Shown here: positions 50,354 to 58,604 of the stretch, one piece after another
How positions within the stretch are numbered: the first letter of the stretch is position 1
Layout: the number at the start of each line of letters is the position of its first letter
Source: Christensenella sp. UBA1385
Lineage (GTDB): Bacteria > Bacillota > Clostridia > Christensenellales > Aristaeellaceae
Assembly (NCBI GenBank): GCA_002305755.1
Contig: DBQV01000007.1
Span: forward strand, 36,356 to 100,355
Direction: 5' to 3'
Length of the DNA: 64,000 nucleotides
Notes under the pieces: generated by a model
What the model was told of the DNA's origin: nothing
Seen by the model: only the letters and a program-made list of their open reading frames with translations
Database searches by the model: none
Position numbers and translations under genes: made by a program

Positions 50354-51591
50354 CAGCTGTACAGCGGATATTTGTCGGTCAGGCCCCTTGCCATGGCGCG
50401 CACATCCTCGACTGCCGCTTCGCCGCGGCTGAGGATGTCCGCGATGCCTTCCGCGATCAAGAGCATATCCTCTTCCGTCATGCCGCGGGTGGTCACGGCG
50501 GGGGTGCCGATGCGGATGCCGCTGGTGACCGCCGACGTGCGCTTATCCCTGGGCACCATGTTTTTGTTGACGGTGATGTTGGCCCGGCCCAGCAGGTCTT
50601 CCATGAGGGCGCCGGTCATCTCCAGGTCGGCGAAGTCGAGCAGCAGCAGGTGGTTGTCCGTCCCGCCGGAAACCATGCGCACGCCCAGCTCGCTGAAGCG
50701 CTTTTCGAGCGCCTTGGCGTTGCGCACGATCTGCTCTTGATACTCTTTGAAACCGGGCTGCAGCGCCTCGCCGAAGCAAACGGCTTTGGCCGCGATCACG
50801 TGCATCAGCGGGCCGCCCTGGATGCCGGGGAAGATGGCCTTGTCCACCGCCTTGGCGTGCTCCGCCCTGCAGAGGATCAGGCCGCCGCGCGGGCCGCGCA
50901 GCGTCTTGTGCGTGGTGCTGGTCACGATGTCGGCATAGGGCACGGGGGAGGGGTGCAGGCCGGCTGCCACCAGGCCCGCGATGTGGGCCATGTCCACCAT
51001 CAGATAGGCCCCGACGGAATCCGCGATCCTGCGGAAGCGCTCAAAGTCGATCACGCGCGGGTAGGCGGAGGCCCCGGCCACGATCAGGCGGGGATGATGC
51101 TCTTTGGCCAGCGCTTCGACCGCGTCATAGTCGATGGTTTCGCTTTTTTCATCCAGCCCGTAGCTGATAAAGTGGAAATATTTTCCGGAGATGTTGAAGG
51201 GGCTGCCGTGGGTCAGGTGGCCGCCGTGGCTGAGGCTCATGCCCAGCACGGTATCGCCGGGCCTGAGCAGGGCGTAGTAGGCGGCCATGTTGGCCTGCGA
51301 GCCGGAGTGAGGCTGCACGTTGGCGTGCTCCGCGCCGAAGAGCTTTTTCACCCTGTCGCGGGCCAGATTCTCCGCGATGTCCACATATTCGCAGCCGCCG
51401 TAGTAGCGCTTGCCGGGGTAGCCCTCGGCGTATTTGTTGGTCAGCGGGCTGCCCATGGCGGCCATCACCGCTTCGGAAACAAAGTTTTCAGAGGCGATCA
51501 GCTCTATATGATCCTCCTGCCGTCCGCATTCCAGGCGGATGGCTTCCATCACCTCGGGGTCACGGTGCAGGCTATCGGGCAGTGTCCACAT
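50353..51591 (-). CDS. glyA: Serine hydroxymethyltransferase
   Basis: 412-residue PLP enzyme converting serine + tetrahydrofolate to glycine + methylene-tetrahydrofolate. N-terminal HIELIASENFVSEAV, KYAEGYPGKRYYGGCEYVD, VDMAHIAGLVAAGLH and the PLP-lysine motif VTSTTHKTLRGPRGG (about residue 228) are all present; C-terminal TSGIRIGTPAVTTRGM. Start at 51591 has TGGAGG upstream; the frame is open farther into the SRP RNA gene but without signals. The stop codon coincides with the start of a palindromic element. Probably transcribed by readthrough from, or a weak promoter after, the SRP RNA gene. Confidence 0.97.
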   Translation of the reverse strand: MWTLPDSLHRDPEVMEAIRLECGRQEDHIELIASENFVSEAVMAAMGSPLTNKYAEGYPGKRYYGGCEYVDIAENLARDRVKKLFGAEHANVQPHSGSQANMAAYYALLRPGDTVLGMSLSHGGHLTHGSPFNISGKYFHFISYGLDEKSETIDYDAVEALAKEHHPRLIVAGASAYPRVIDFERFRRIADSVGAYLMVDMAHIAGLVAAGLHPSPVPYADIVTSTTHKTLRGPRGGLILCRAEHAKAVDKAIFPGIQGGPLMHVIAAKAVCFGEALQPGFKEYQEQIVRNAKALEKRFSELGVRMVSGGTDNHLLLLDFADLEMTGALMEDLLGRANITVNKNMVPRDKRTSAVTSGIRIGTPAVTTRGMTEEDMLLIAEGIADILSRGEAAVEDVRAMARGLTDKYPLYS

Positions 51592-51625
51592 ATCGGCGCC
51601 TCCATAACAGTTTAGTATGCAAAAA

Positions 51626-51742
51626 CCGCATGCCGTGTCAGGCACCCCCGCAGCACATCCCATTAAGCGCTTACTGCTGCTTCCTTCCGGACCTGACAGG
51701 GTTCACACCATGAAATCGCACAGGACCCGACACTTCATGCGG
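51626..51742 (-). ncRNA. ffs: Small signal recognition particle RNA (4.5S-like)
   Basis: Minus strand. Conserved core GTCAGGTCCGGAAGGAAGCA with the GGAA tetraloop region and opposing bulge, flanked by complementary arms GTGTC / GACAC. Outside them CCGCATG / CATGCGG extends the helix, giving a hairpin-like RNA of about 117 bases that closes on TTTTT and so probably also terminates itself. A promoter at 51750-51778 places the start at about 51742. Scaffold for Ffh in membrane-protein targeting. Confidence 0.9.
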
Positions 51743-51749
51743 CCTGATT

Positions 51750-51778
51750 ATGATAGACGATTCTGTCCTTCTTTGCAA
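51750..51778 (-). promoter_or_regulatory. Promoter of the SRP RNA gene
   Basis: Minus-strand TTGCAA and TATCAT with a 17-base spacer; predicted start 7 bases farther matches the RNA's 5-prime helix end. Confidence 0.7.
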
Positions 51779-51917
51779 GTGAATGGCGGAAATTGGGCGG
51801 ATTTTTTCCGGCCGGGCAGGGCGGCGGACCGGCGGGAGCGGAAAAGCGCTCCGAGCGGGTATCATCTATTACAGGCTCCGCCGGGAGCGGGGCCGGATTT
51901 TGCAAAGGAGCGAAGAC

Positions 51918-52583
51918 GTGCAATACCTTCTGCTGTTCCTGGAGGGAGTGATCACCTTCATTTCCCCCTGCCTTCTGCCGATGCTGCCCGTCTATCTGTC
52001 GTTTTTCGCGGCAGGTGACACAGACAGACGCAGAACGCTGCGCAACGCACTTGGCTTTGTGCTGGGCTTTACGCTGGTCTTTACCCTGATGGGGGCCTTT
52101 GCGGGCGTGCTGGGCAGGCTGGTGCGCCAGCACCAGACCGCGCTCAATATCGTGACCGGGCTCATCGTGATCCTCTTCGGGCTCAACTTTATGGGCGTGA
52201 TCCGCGTCGGCTTTCTCAACCGCGGCTCCCAGCGCTCCGCCGATACAGGCAAGCTGAAGTTCTTCTCGTCCCTGCTGTTTGGCATGGTGTTTTCCATCGG
52301 CTGGACGCCCTGCGTGGGGACCTTCCTGGGCTCCGCGCTGCTTCTGGCCTCGCAGGGCGGCTCCCTCTGGCAAGGGCTCACCATGCTGCTGGCCTATTCG
52401 CTGGGCCTTGGCATCCCCTTCGTGGCCAGCGCCCTTCTGATCGACCGCCTGAAGGGGGCCTTTGACTTTATCAAGCGGCACTACCGCGTGATCAACATGA
52501 TTTCCGGCGGCATACTTGTTGCCGTCGGCCTGCTGATGGCCACGGGCTATATGGGCTACTGGCTGTCGCTGCTGAGCTTTTAG
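51918..52583 (+). CDS. ccdA: CcdA-like thiol-disulfide transmembrane transporter
   Basis: 221-residue membrane protein that passes reducing power from cytosolic thioredoxin across the membrane. Six hydrophobic segments; the two redox cysteines are seen in FISPCLLPMLPVYL (about residue 17) and SIGWTPCVGTFLGSALLLAS (about residue 132). Start is GTG at 51918 with AAAGGAG upstream; the frame is open earlier but opposite the SRP RNA. Eleven bases before the tlpA-like gene, so the pair forms an electron-transfer chain to an extracytoplasmic thioredoxin. No cytochrome c genes in view. Confidence 0.92.
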   Translation: MQYLLLFLEGVITFISPCLLPMLPVYLSFFAAGDTDRRRTLRNALGFVLGFTLVFTLMGAFAGVLGRLVRQHQTALNIVTGLIVILFGLNFMGVIRVGFLNRGSQRSADTGKLKFFSSLLFGMVFSIGWTPCVGTFLGSALLLASQGGSLWQGLTMLLAYSLGLGIPFVASALLIDRLKGAFDFIKRHYRVINMISGGILVAVGLLMATGYMGYWLSLLSF

Positions 52584-52594
52584 GAGGATGACTC

Positions 52595-53227
52595 ATGAGC
52601 AAGAAAGCAAAAACCGCGCTCGCGCTGGCGGCCTTCGCGCTGTTTATCGCGCTGGCCGTCTTCGCCTACGGCAGGCTGAGCGATCAGGTGAAGCCCGCTG
52701 ACCCCCTGCAGCTGATCGGACTCATCCCCGCGGCCTCCGCCGAGGGCGAGAAGACGCAGCCCCCCGGGGCCACCGCCGAGCCCGAACAGGACGCCGCGCA
52801 GAAGCCCCGCACGATGGCACCCGACTTTACGGTGCAGGATGCGGAGGGCCGGGAGCACAGCCTGTCCGACTTCCTGGGCAAGCCCGTGGTGCTCAACTTC
52901 TGGGCCAGCTGGTGCCCGCCCTGCAAGGCGGAAATGCCGGAGTTCAACCAGGTGTTTGAGGAGCAGGGCGAGGAGGTGCAGTTCCTGATGGTGGACCTGG
53001 TGGATGGTATGCGGGAGACCCGCGAGAAGGGCGCGAAGTACGTGGAGGAGATGGGCTTCACCTTCCCCGTGTTCTTCGACATGGACCAGTCCGCGGCCTA
53101 TGCCTACGGCGTGGCCACCATCCCCACCACCTACTTCATTGACGCGGAGGGCTATCTGGTGGCCGGCGCGAACGCCCCTCTCGACGCCGCCACCCTGCTG
53201 CGCGGCATCGGCATGATCAAACCCTGA
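52595..53227 (+). CDS. Membrane-anchored TlpA-like thioredoxin
   Basis: 210 residues. N-terminal membrane anchor TALALAAFALFIALAVFAYG, a low-complexity linker rich in Pro, Ala and Glu (about 45-68), then a TlpA/ResA thioredoxin domain: MAPDFTVQDAEGREHSLSDF, redox motif NFWASWCPPCKAEMPEF (CxxC, about residue 107) and the cis-Pro segment YGVATIPTTYFID. Strong AGGAGG ribosome site. Receives electrons from CcdA and reduces an extracytoplasmic disulfide, perhaps in envelope proteins or cytochromes. Terminator follows. Confidence 0.93.
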   Translation: MSKKAKTALALAAFALFIALAVFAYGRLSDQVKPADPLQLIGLIPAASAEGEKTQPPGATAEPEQDAAQKPRTMAPDFTVQDAEGREHSLSDFLGKPVVLNFWASWCPPCKAEMPEFNQVFEEQGEEVQFLMVDLVDGMRETREKGAKYVEEMGFTFPVFFDMDQSAAYAYGVATIPTTYFIDAEGYLVAGANAPLDAATLLRGIGMIKP

Positions 53228-53245
53228 TGTGACGTGAGACAAAAC

Positions 53246-53281
53246 AAGGCCCCTGCTCTCCTTTCCGGGAGCGGGGGCCTT
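53246..53281. terminator. Terminator between tlpA and the transglutaminase gene
   Basis: Stem AAGGCCCCTGCTC / GAGCGGGGGCCTT with a short loop between convergent genes; usable from both strands. Confidence 0.75.
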
Positions 53282-53292
53282 GCCCTTATGCT

Positions 53293-55671
53293 TCAGCCTT
53301 TGCCGCGCCTTCTCCGGCCCCGGCGCGGACGCCTTTGCCCCTTGCCGGCCATGGCGGCCGTCAGGCGCCGCCACAGCGCGCGCAGGGCGCCGAGCGCGGC
53401 CTGCCCGGCGCGGCGCAGCTGCAGGCGCAGGTCCTGCCCCAGGCGGGAGAGGATCAGCCGGGCGCGCCTGCGGCGCGGCAGAGCCATGTAGGCGCTTTGA
53501 TAATAAAGCCGCGCTGCCGTCACATCCTGCTCGGCGGGCGTCTTCCTGCCGTAGAGCAGGGCTGATACGGACTCGGCCAGGCGGCGCAGGCCGATGTCGT
53601 CCGGGGCGATGCGGCGGGCAAAGGCGCGCAGCGTTTCCTGCGGCTGCATGGGCAGCCCCTGCAGGGCCAGGGCGGCGCACAGCGCCTGCCAGTAGATCAT
53701 CAGCTTTGCCGCGGGATCGCTCTCCCGCGCGGCGCGCCTGCCGGGCTCCGTGGCCCGGATCCTCTGCGCGATCAGGGCCGCGCAGGCGAGGATCAGCAGC
53801 AGCCACAGCCAGGGCAAGTGGCCGCCGCCGCGCTGTGTTTCCGGCTCCTGCCGCTCCTCCGGCGGGGGAGGGGTAGGTTCGGGGTTGGGGGTGGGATCTG
53901 ACGCTCCGGAGGGGGATTCGTCCGGGCCGGCCGTGGGCTGGGGCTCCTGCTGTGGTTCCTCCGGCGGCGCGCTGTCGTCCGGGCCGCCGCCCATGTCGCC
54001 CTCCGGCTGCGGGGGCAGATCGCCCGTAGTGGCCGTGGCGTCAAAGGTGACCCAGCCGAGCGCCGGGATGTAGACCTCCGTCCAGGCGTGGGCGTGCTGG
54101 CCCGTCACCAGGCTGGGCCCGCCGCCCTCGGCGGGCGAGGCCACAAAGCCCTCGATGTAGCGGGCGGGCAGGCCGACCGATCGGGCCAATACCGTCATGG
54201 CGCTGGCAAAATAGGTGCAGTAGCCCTCCTGCGTCTGCAGGAAGTGAGCCACAAAGTCGAGATCCTGCGGCGCGTCCTTGACGTTCAGCGTATAGGTGAA
54301 GTTTGCCTTGAGATAGTCGCGGATGAGGGTGGCCATCCGATAGGGCTGGGTTTCGCCGCCCACGATGCTGCGGGCCAGCGTGGCCACCTGCCCCTCCGGC
54401 TTCAGGTGTGCGGGCAGCTGCAGGTAGTCTTTCTTCAGCTCCTCGTAGCGCGCGTCCTCCGCGCCGGAGAGACGGTCGGCCAGGCTGTCCGTCTGCGCCG
54501 TGCCGGCCACATAGGGCTCATAGCTGAGGGAATAGCGGTCGCCGGGCTCCAGGTTGCGCGTGATGAACAGCTCGCTGGCCGCGTTCAGGTAGGGCACCAT
54601 GCCCTCCTGCGTGCTGAGCGTGCGCAGCCTCTGCGGCACAAAGAGCGTGGATGGCATGGGGCTGAGCAGGCCGATCTCCAGGCTGCGCGCGCCCAGGCGC
54701 AGCGCCTCCTGCGGCAGGTCCGCGTCCAGCAGCGCGTCCCGAAGCCCTGCAAAGCGCACCGATGCGTAGCCGTAGCGCTCGTTTGACAGGGTATCGTACC
54801 AGGCCCTGCCGTTGTATTGATTCAGGATGCTGCCGCGCAGATAGACCCGGCTGTCCGTCTGCACTTCCATCACCGGGGTATTGGAGATGGCGGGCTTTCC
54901 GCCCAGCCCCTTCTCGCCCATGGGCTGGTAGCCCTCGGAGGCCAGGGAGAAGTTCTCCCTTGAGTCCGTAAAGAAAAAGTAATCGTTGATCAGCTGGCGC
55001 AGCTCGTCCGCCTTTTCTTCAAGCGGGGGCAGCGTGCTGCGGTAGGGCGGCGTGAGGGCGAAGGCCAGCAGGGCGATCAGCGCCGCCACCGGCAGCGCCT
55101 TCAAAAAGGCGCGGCCCCGCCCCTTCCCGGCCTGCCAGCCCTGCGCCTGCGCCGCGTAGGCGTACAGCAGCGGCAGGGTCGCCATGGCGGGCAGATAGGG
55201 CGTCAGGTTGCCGCGCGCGCCGGCAAACCAGATCATCAGCACATTGGTGAGCAGCAGGGGGGAAGAAAAGCCGGGTTCTCCCTGCATCAGCAGGCGCACA
55301 TAAGGGATCATCAGCGCGATGAACAGCGGCACCAGCAGATCCGCGTACAGCAGCACGATGTGCTGGGCCGGGCGGTAGGCGGCGGAGGCCGCCAGCAGCG
55401 CCCGCGCGGCGGAGAGCAGGGGCGAAGCAAGGGCCCAGCGCAGCGCGGTCACCGCCAGAAGCAGGCGGCCCAGCGCGCGCATCCACCGGCGCGGCAGGGC
55501 GGAAACAAAGCAGACGGCCGCCGCGAGCACCGCCGTCAGCAGGAGGGAGCGCAGGCTCTCCTCCTCCAGAGAAAACAGGTGCAGGGCGGGCAGCGTCAGC
55601 GAGTACACGCACAGGCTCAGCAGGCCCCAGTCGATCAGGCCCCGCTTGAGACGCTCAGGCAGGCGTAACAT
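53293..55671 (-). CDS. Transglutaminase-like membrane protein (TgpA family)
   Basis: 792 residues. About six membrane helices in the first 200 residues, then a large extracytoplasmic transglutaminase-like domain with the Cys-His-Asp triad: TQEGYCTYFASAMTVLAR (Cys about residue 481), GQHAHAWTEVYIPALG (His) and WVTFDATAT (Asp). Next come a Pro/Glu-rich linker (roughly 570-620), another membrane helix HLPWLWLLLILACAALIAQ and a helical DUF4129-like C-terminus. Start at 55671; 17-base overlap with the DUF58 gene. The moxR-DUF58-transglutaminase trio is widespread in bacteria; role is inferred to be envelope-protein processing, not known. Confidence 0.9.
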   Translation of the reverse strand: MLRLPERLKRGLIDWGLLSLCVYSLTLPALHLFSLEEESLRSLLLTAVLAAAVCFVSALPRRWMRALGRLLLAVTALRWALASPLLSAARALLAASAAYRPAQHIVLLYADLLVPLFIALMIPYVRLLMQGEPGFSSPLLLTNVLMIWFAGARGNLTPYLPAMATLPLLYAYAAQAQGWQAGKGRGRAFLKALPVAALIALLAFALTPPYRSTLPPLEEKADELRQLINDYFFFTDSRENFSLASEGYQPMGEKGLGGKPAISNTPVMEVQTDSRVYLRGSILNQYNGRAWYDTLSNERYGYASVRFAGLRDALLDADLPQEALRLGARSLEIGLLSPMPSTLFVPQRLRTLSTQEGMVPYLNAASELFITRNLEPGDRYSLSYEPYVAGTAQTDSLADRLSGAEDARYEELKKDYLQLPAHLKPEGQVATLARSIVGGETQPYRMATLIRDYLKANFTYTLNVKDAPQDLDFVAHFLQTQEGYCTYFASAMTVLARSVGLPARYIEGFVASPAEGGGPSLVTGQHAHAWTEVYIPALGWVTFDATATTGDLPPQPEGDMGGGPDDSAPPEEPQQEPQPTAGPDESPSGASDPTPNPEPTPPPPEERQEPETQRGGGHLPWLWLLLILACAALIAQRIRATEPGRRAARESDPAAKLMIYWQALCAALALQGLPMQPQETLRAFARRIAPDDIGLRRLAESVSALLYGRKTPAEQDVTAARLYYQSAYMALPRRRRARLILSRLGQDLRLQLRRAGQAALGALRALWRRLTAAMAGKGQRRPRRGRRRRGKG

Positions 55672-56806
55672 AGCACACCTCCACCAGATGCTTCTGCAGC
55701 TGGGCCACGTACTGGTCGTATCCGGGGTCGTCGGGCGTGAAGGTGACCAGATAGAAGCGCACACTGGGCCCGGAGCGGCGGATGTGGATGACCCCCTCCA
55801 CGACGTCCGCGTCCAGCCGGGTGGTGATCACGATGGTGGCCCCCGTGCGGCGCATCCGCCGCAGCTCCACGTTCAGCACCTTGGGGAAGGGCTCGCCGCC
55901 GCGGAAGATCTGGTAGGCCAGCTGCTCCTGCAGCAGGGCCAGGGAGCCCTCCCTGTCCGCCTTGAACTCGCCCGCGCGCGCTCCGTATAGCGGCAGCCGC
56001 ACCGGGTTGCCGCCCTCCATCTGCATCCTGGTGACCGCCAGCGCCGTCTCGGTCAGCGTATCCTTCAGGCGGCTCAGCCCGTCCGGCACGCCATCATGGC
56101 CCACGGGGTCGTAGCAGTCCATCAGCACCAGCGTGTCGGGCGGAGCGGGCAGCTCAAAGCGGCGCACCAGCAGCTCCCTCTTCCTGGAGGAGAGCTTCCA
56201 GTGCACCCGCTTCATGGGGTCGCCCTGGCGGAAGGCCCGCACGTCGTCCGGCGCGGTGATATCCTCCGCGGTCTGGCCCGGCAGCGCGCGTCCGTCGTCC
56301 CGCTGCGCGCTCTGCAGCCTGTCCACGTCAAAGGGGCGGGGCAGCACCACCACCTGGGGCGGCTTCTGCCCTGTCTTTTTTCTGAAGCGGAACAGATGAA
56401 ACAGATCCCGCAGGTAGAGGGCACGGATGCCCGCATCCGCCACGCCCACGTGGGGCAGGCAGACGGAGAGCCCCGCCGTTTTCTCGCGCAGAAAGCCCGG
56501 CTCAAAGCTGAGCGTGCTCTCCCCCTCGGGCAGCGTGAGGCGCAGCTCAGGGGCCGCGATGGGCAGGGGGCTGCGGTTTGACAGGCTGATCAACAGCCGC
56601 GTGCTCTCGCCCCGCTCCAGCTTGTCCCGCTCTACGCTCTGGCGCACGCCGAGCAGGCGCATCGAGAGCAGCAGGCTCAGCAGGCTGTAGAGCATCATCA
56701 GCAGCAGCGCCCACATCGCCAGATAAAACACACGCCCGCCCAGCGACAGCGCGCACAGCGCCGACACCAGAAGGGCGCACAGGGCGATGAAAAACCGGGA
56801 GGTCAT
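55655..56806 (-). CDS. DUF58 domain protein
   Basis: 383 residues. Two N-terminal membrane helices (about 4-22 and 28-48), a beta-sandwich stretch (GESTRLLISLSNRSPLPI), then the DUF58 core with its signature DVRAFRQGDPMKRVHWKLSS (about residues 190-210) and an LVLMDCYDPVG segment like a von Willebrand-type MIDAS start, although the complete DxSxS is not there. Overlaps moxR by 4 bases and the transglutaminase gene by 17. Works with the MoxR ATPase in a putative chaperone-like assembly complex. Confidence 0.9.
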   Translation of the reverse strand: MTSRFFIALCALLVSALCALSLGGRVFYLAMWALLLMMLYSLLSLLLSMRLLGVRQSVERDKLERGESTRLLISLSNRSPLPIAAPELRLTLPEGESTLSFEPGFLREKTAGLSVCLPHVGVADAGIRALYLRDLFHLFRFRKKTGQKPPQVVVLPRPFDVDRLQSAQRDDGRALPGQTAEDITAPDDVRAFRQGDPMKRVHWKLSSRKRELLVRRFELPAPPDTLVLMDCYDPVGHDGVPDGLSRLKDTLTETALAVTRMQMEGGNPVRLPLYGARAGEFKADREGSLALLQEQLAYQIFRGGEPFPKVLNVELRRMRRTGATIVITTRLDADVVEGVIHIRRSGPSVRFYLVTFTPDDPGYDQYVAQLQKHLVEVCYVTPA

Positions 56807-57753
56807 GCCTGCTTGCCGGGCACGGCCAGCGTGTCGAGCAGCTGGCGGAGGATGCCCTCGGCCGTCATGCCGCGCATGCGGGCCTCCGGCGTCAGGATCA
56901 GCCTGTGGCTCAGCACGGGCAGGGCCATGCGGCGCACGTCGTCGGGCAGTATGTAATCCCGCCCGGAGAGCACCGCGCAGGCCTGCGCCGCGCGCACCAG
57001 CGCGATGGAGCCGCGGGGCGATACGCCCAGCTGCAGGGCATTGTGCCCGCGCGTGGCCGCTGCGATGGTGGCCACATAGACGCGCACCTCGCGGCTGCAG
57101 TAGACGGTGCCCACCATATCCTGCATGTGCAGCACCTCCTGCGCGCTGCACACGGGGGACAGCGTCTTCATGGGCGATTCCTGGCCGGAGTAGCGGTCCA
57201 GCACGTCCAGCTCCTCCTCCACCGTGGGGTAGCCGATGGTGATGCGCAGGAAAAAGCGGTCCATCTGCGCCTCCGGCAGCGGGTAGGTGCCCACAAAGTC
57301 GATGGGGTTCTGCGTGGCCAGCACCATGAAGGGCCGGGGCAGCTGGCGGGTGACGCCGTCCACGGTGGACTGCCCCTCCTCCATCACCTCCAGCAGGCTC
57401 GACTGGGTCTTGGGCGAGGTGCGGTTGATCTCGTCCGCCAGCAGGATCTGCGTGTCCACCGCGCCGGGCTTGAATTCCATTTCGCCGGTGGACATGTTGA
57501 CCATGGTAAAGCCCGTCACGTCGGAGGGCATCACGTCGGGCGTGAACTGGATGCGCCTGAAGGAGCAGTTCAGCGATCGGGCCAGCGCGCTGGCCAGCGT
57601 GGTCTTGCCCACGCCGGGCACGTCCTCGATCAGCACGTGCCCCCTGCAAAGGAGCGCGATCAGGGCCAGCTCGATGGCCTCATCCTTGCCGACAATCACC
57701 TGCCGGACGTTTTGAAGCAGCGCGTAGATCAGGCTGCGCGGATCTGTGATCAT
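56803..57753 (-). CDS. MoxR family AAA+ ATPase
   Basis: 316 residues. Walker A IEDVPGVGKTTLASALARS (about 39-57), Walker B LADEINRTSPKTQSSLLEVM, sensor 1 VLATQNPIDFVGTYPLPEA and the C-terminal lid with ALVRAAQACAVLSGRDYILP. I chose the ATG at 57753 with AGGAAGG upstream; an in-frame ATG 33 bases farther up has no ribosome site. First gene of moxR-DUF58-transglutaminase with a strong promoter. It is the last gene of the GC-rich part before composition changes. Confidence 0.94.
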   Translation of the reverse strand: MITDPRSLIYALLQNVRQVIVGKDEAIELALIALLCRGHVLIEDVPGVGKTTLASALARSLNCSFRRIQFTPDVMPSDVTGFTMVNMSTGEMEFKPGAVDTQILLADEINRTSPKTQSSLLEVMEEGQSTVDGVTRQLPRPFMVLATQNPIDFVGTYPLPEAQMDRFFLRITIGYPTVEEELDVLDRYSGQESPMKTLSPVCSAQEVLHMQDMVGTVYCSREVRVYVATIAAATRGHNALQLGVSPRGSIALVRAAQACAVLSGRDYILPDDVRRMALPVLSHRLILTPEARMRGMTAEGILRQLLDTLAVPGKQA

Positions 57754-57794
57754 AGCCTTCCTTCCTGCCGGCCGCGATCCGGCCATGCTGAAAT

Positions 57795-57823
57795 ATTATA
57801 CCGATGCTTCGACAAATTTGCAA
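57795..57823 (-). promoter_or_regulatory. Promoter of the moxR operon
   Basis: Minus-strand TTGCAA and TATAAT with a 17-base spacer, 41 bases before the moxR ATG. Confidence 0.7.
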
Positions 57824-57878
57824 TCTTTCTGTAATGAGTTGGAAATAAATAGAAAATATGGTCAAATAACAATTGATA

Positions 57879-57907
57879 TTGACAAAAAAACAAGCGAATG
57901 CTAATAT
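57879..57907 (+). promoter_or_regulatory. Promoter of the GntR regulator gene
   Basis: TTGACA and TAATAT with a 17-base spacer. The -10 box overlaps the palindrome at 57904-57923. Confidence 0.7.
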
Positions 57908-57923
57908 GATTACATAATCATAT
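57904..57923. promoter_or_regulatory. Putative operator of the GntR regulator
   Basis: Perfect inverted repeat ATATGATTA-CA-TAATCATAT covering the end of the -10 box and the expected transcription start. Position and form fit autorepression by the dimeric GntR protein encoded 30 bases downstream. Confidence 0.65.
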
Positions 57924-57954
57924 CTATTGACGACTGGGAAGGAATGCTAAAGCA

Positions 57955-58578
57955 ATGCGCGAAACAAAACCCTTGACGGCAAAGGTATACTCACACGTTT
58001 ATGCTTCCATTATTAATGCCGAAATCAATGCCAATGATTTATTGACGGAGGCGAGTCTTGCTGAACAACTGCAGGTGAGTAAAGCACCTGTTCGGGAAGC
58101 TTTGATTCGACTGTGTGAAGAAAATATTCTTCAGGTTATTCCTCGAATGGGCTACAGAGTGATACAGATTTCTCCCCTCCAAATTGCCAAACTTGTGGAG
58201 ACAAGGATACTCTTAGAAGTATACATGTTGAATAAGAGCTTTGCCATCCTTGGAGAGGTTGAACTGACGCAGCTTGATAATTTGTTAGAACGCCAACGGG
58301 ATAAGATGCAACCAAATCAGCCAGTACTGGAAAAGTGGCAGGATAATATTGATTTTCACATGATGCTGGCCGGGTTTTGCGGAAATGAGTATTTGATGGA
58401 TTCGCTGCACAGAATTATGAAAACCTGTGCAGGGGCTGCTGCACAGTGCTTTCTGAACGGGTATAGCAGACGGAATAGGGAAGTAGAGTATCACGACCTT
58501 ATTGTTCAAAAATTAGTTGAAAGAGACTTAGATGGAGCGACAGATTCTATACGCAAGGATATCCGCGAATTGCTTTAG
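57955..58578 (+). CDS. GntR family transcriptional regulator with FCD domain
   Basis: 207 residues. N-terminal winged helix-turn-helix: KVYSHVYASIINAEINAND, LLTEASLAEQLQVSKAPVRE (recognition helix) and ENILQVIPRMGYRVIQI (wing). C-terminal FCD ligand-binding domain (about 75-205): ETRILLEVYMLNK, NIDFHMMLAGFCGN and REVEYHDLIVQKLVERD, with the Asp/His residues typical of the metal-dependent FCD pocket. GAAGGA lies 9 bases or so before the ATG. Codon use is visibly AT-richer than in the preceding genes. Probably senses a small organic acid or sugar acid and controls the genes to its right. Confidence 0.92.
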   Translation: MRETKPLTAKVYSHVYASIINAEINANDLLTEASLAEQLQVSKAPVREALIRLCEENILQVIPRMGYRVIQISPLQIAKLVETRILLEVYMLNKSFAILGEVELTQLDNLLERQRDKMQPNQPVLEKWQDNIDFHMMLAGFCGNEYLMDSLHRIMKTCAGAAAQCFLNGYSRRNREVEYHDLIVQKLVERDLDGATDSIRKDIRELL

Positions 58579-58604
58579 TAATCCGAATTGAGGAGATACG
58601 TGCG

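Noticed and set aside
51592..51663. Longer glyA start
   Set aside because: It would run through the SRP RNA terminator, and TGGAGG stands before the ATG at 51591.
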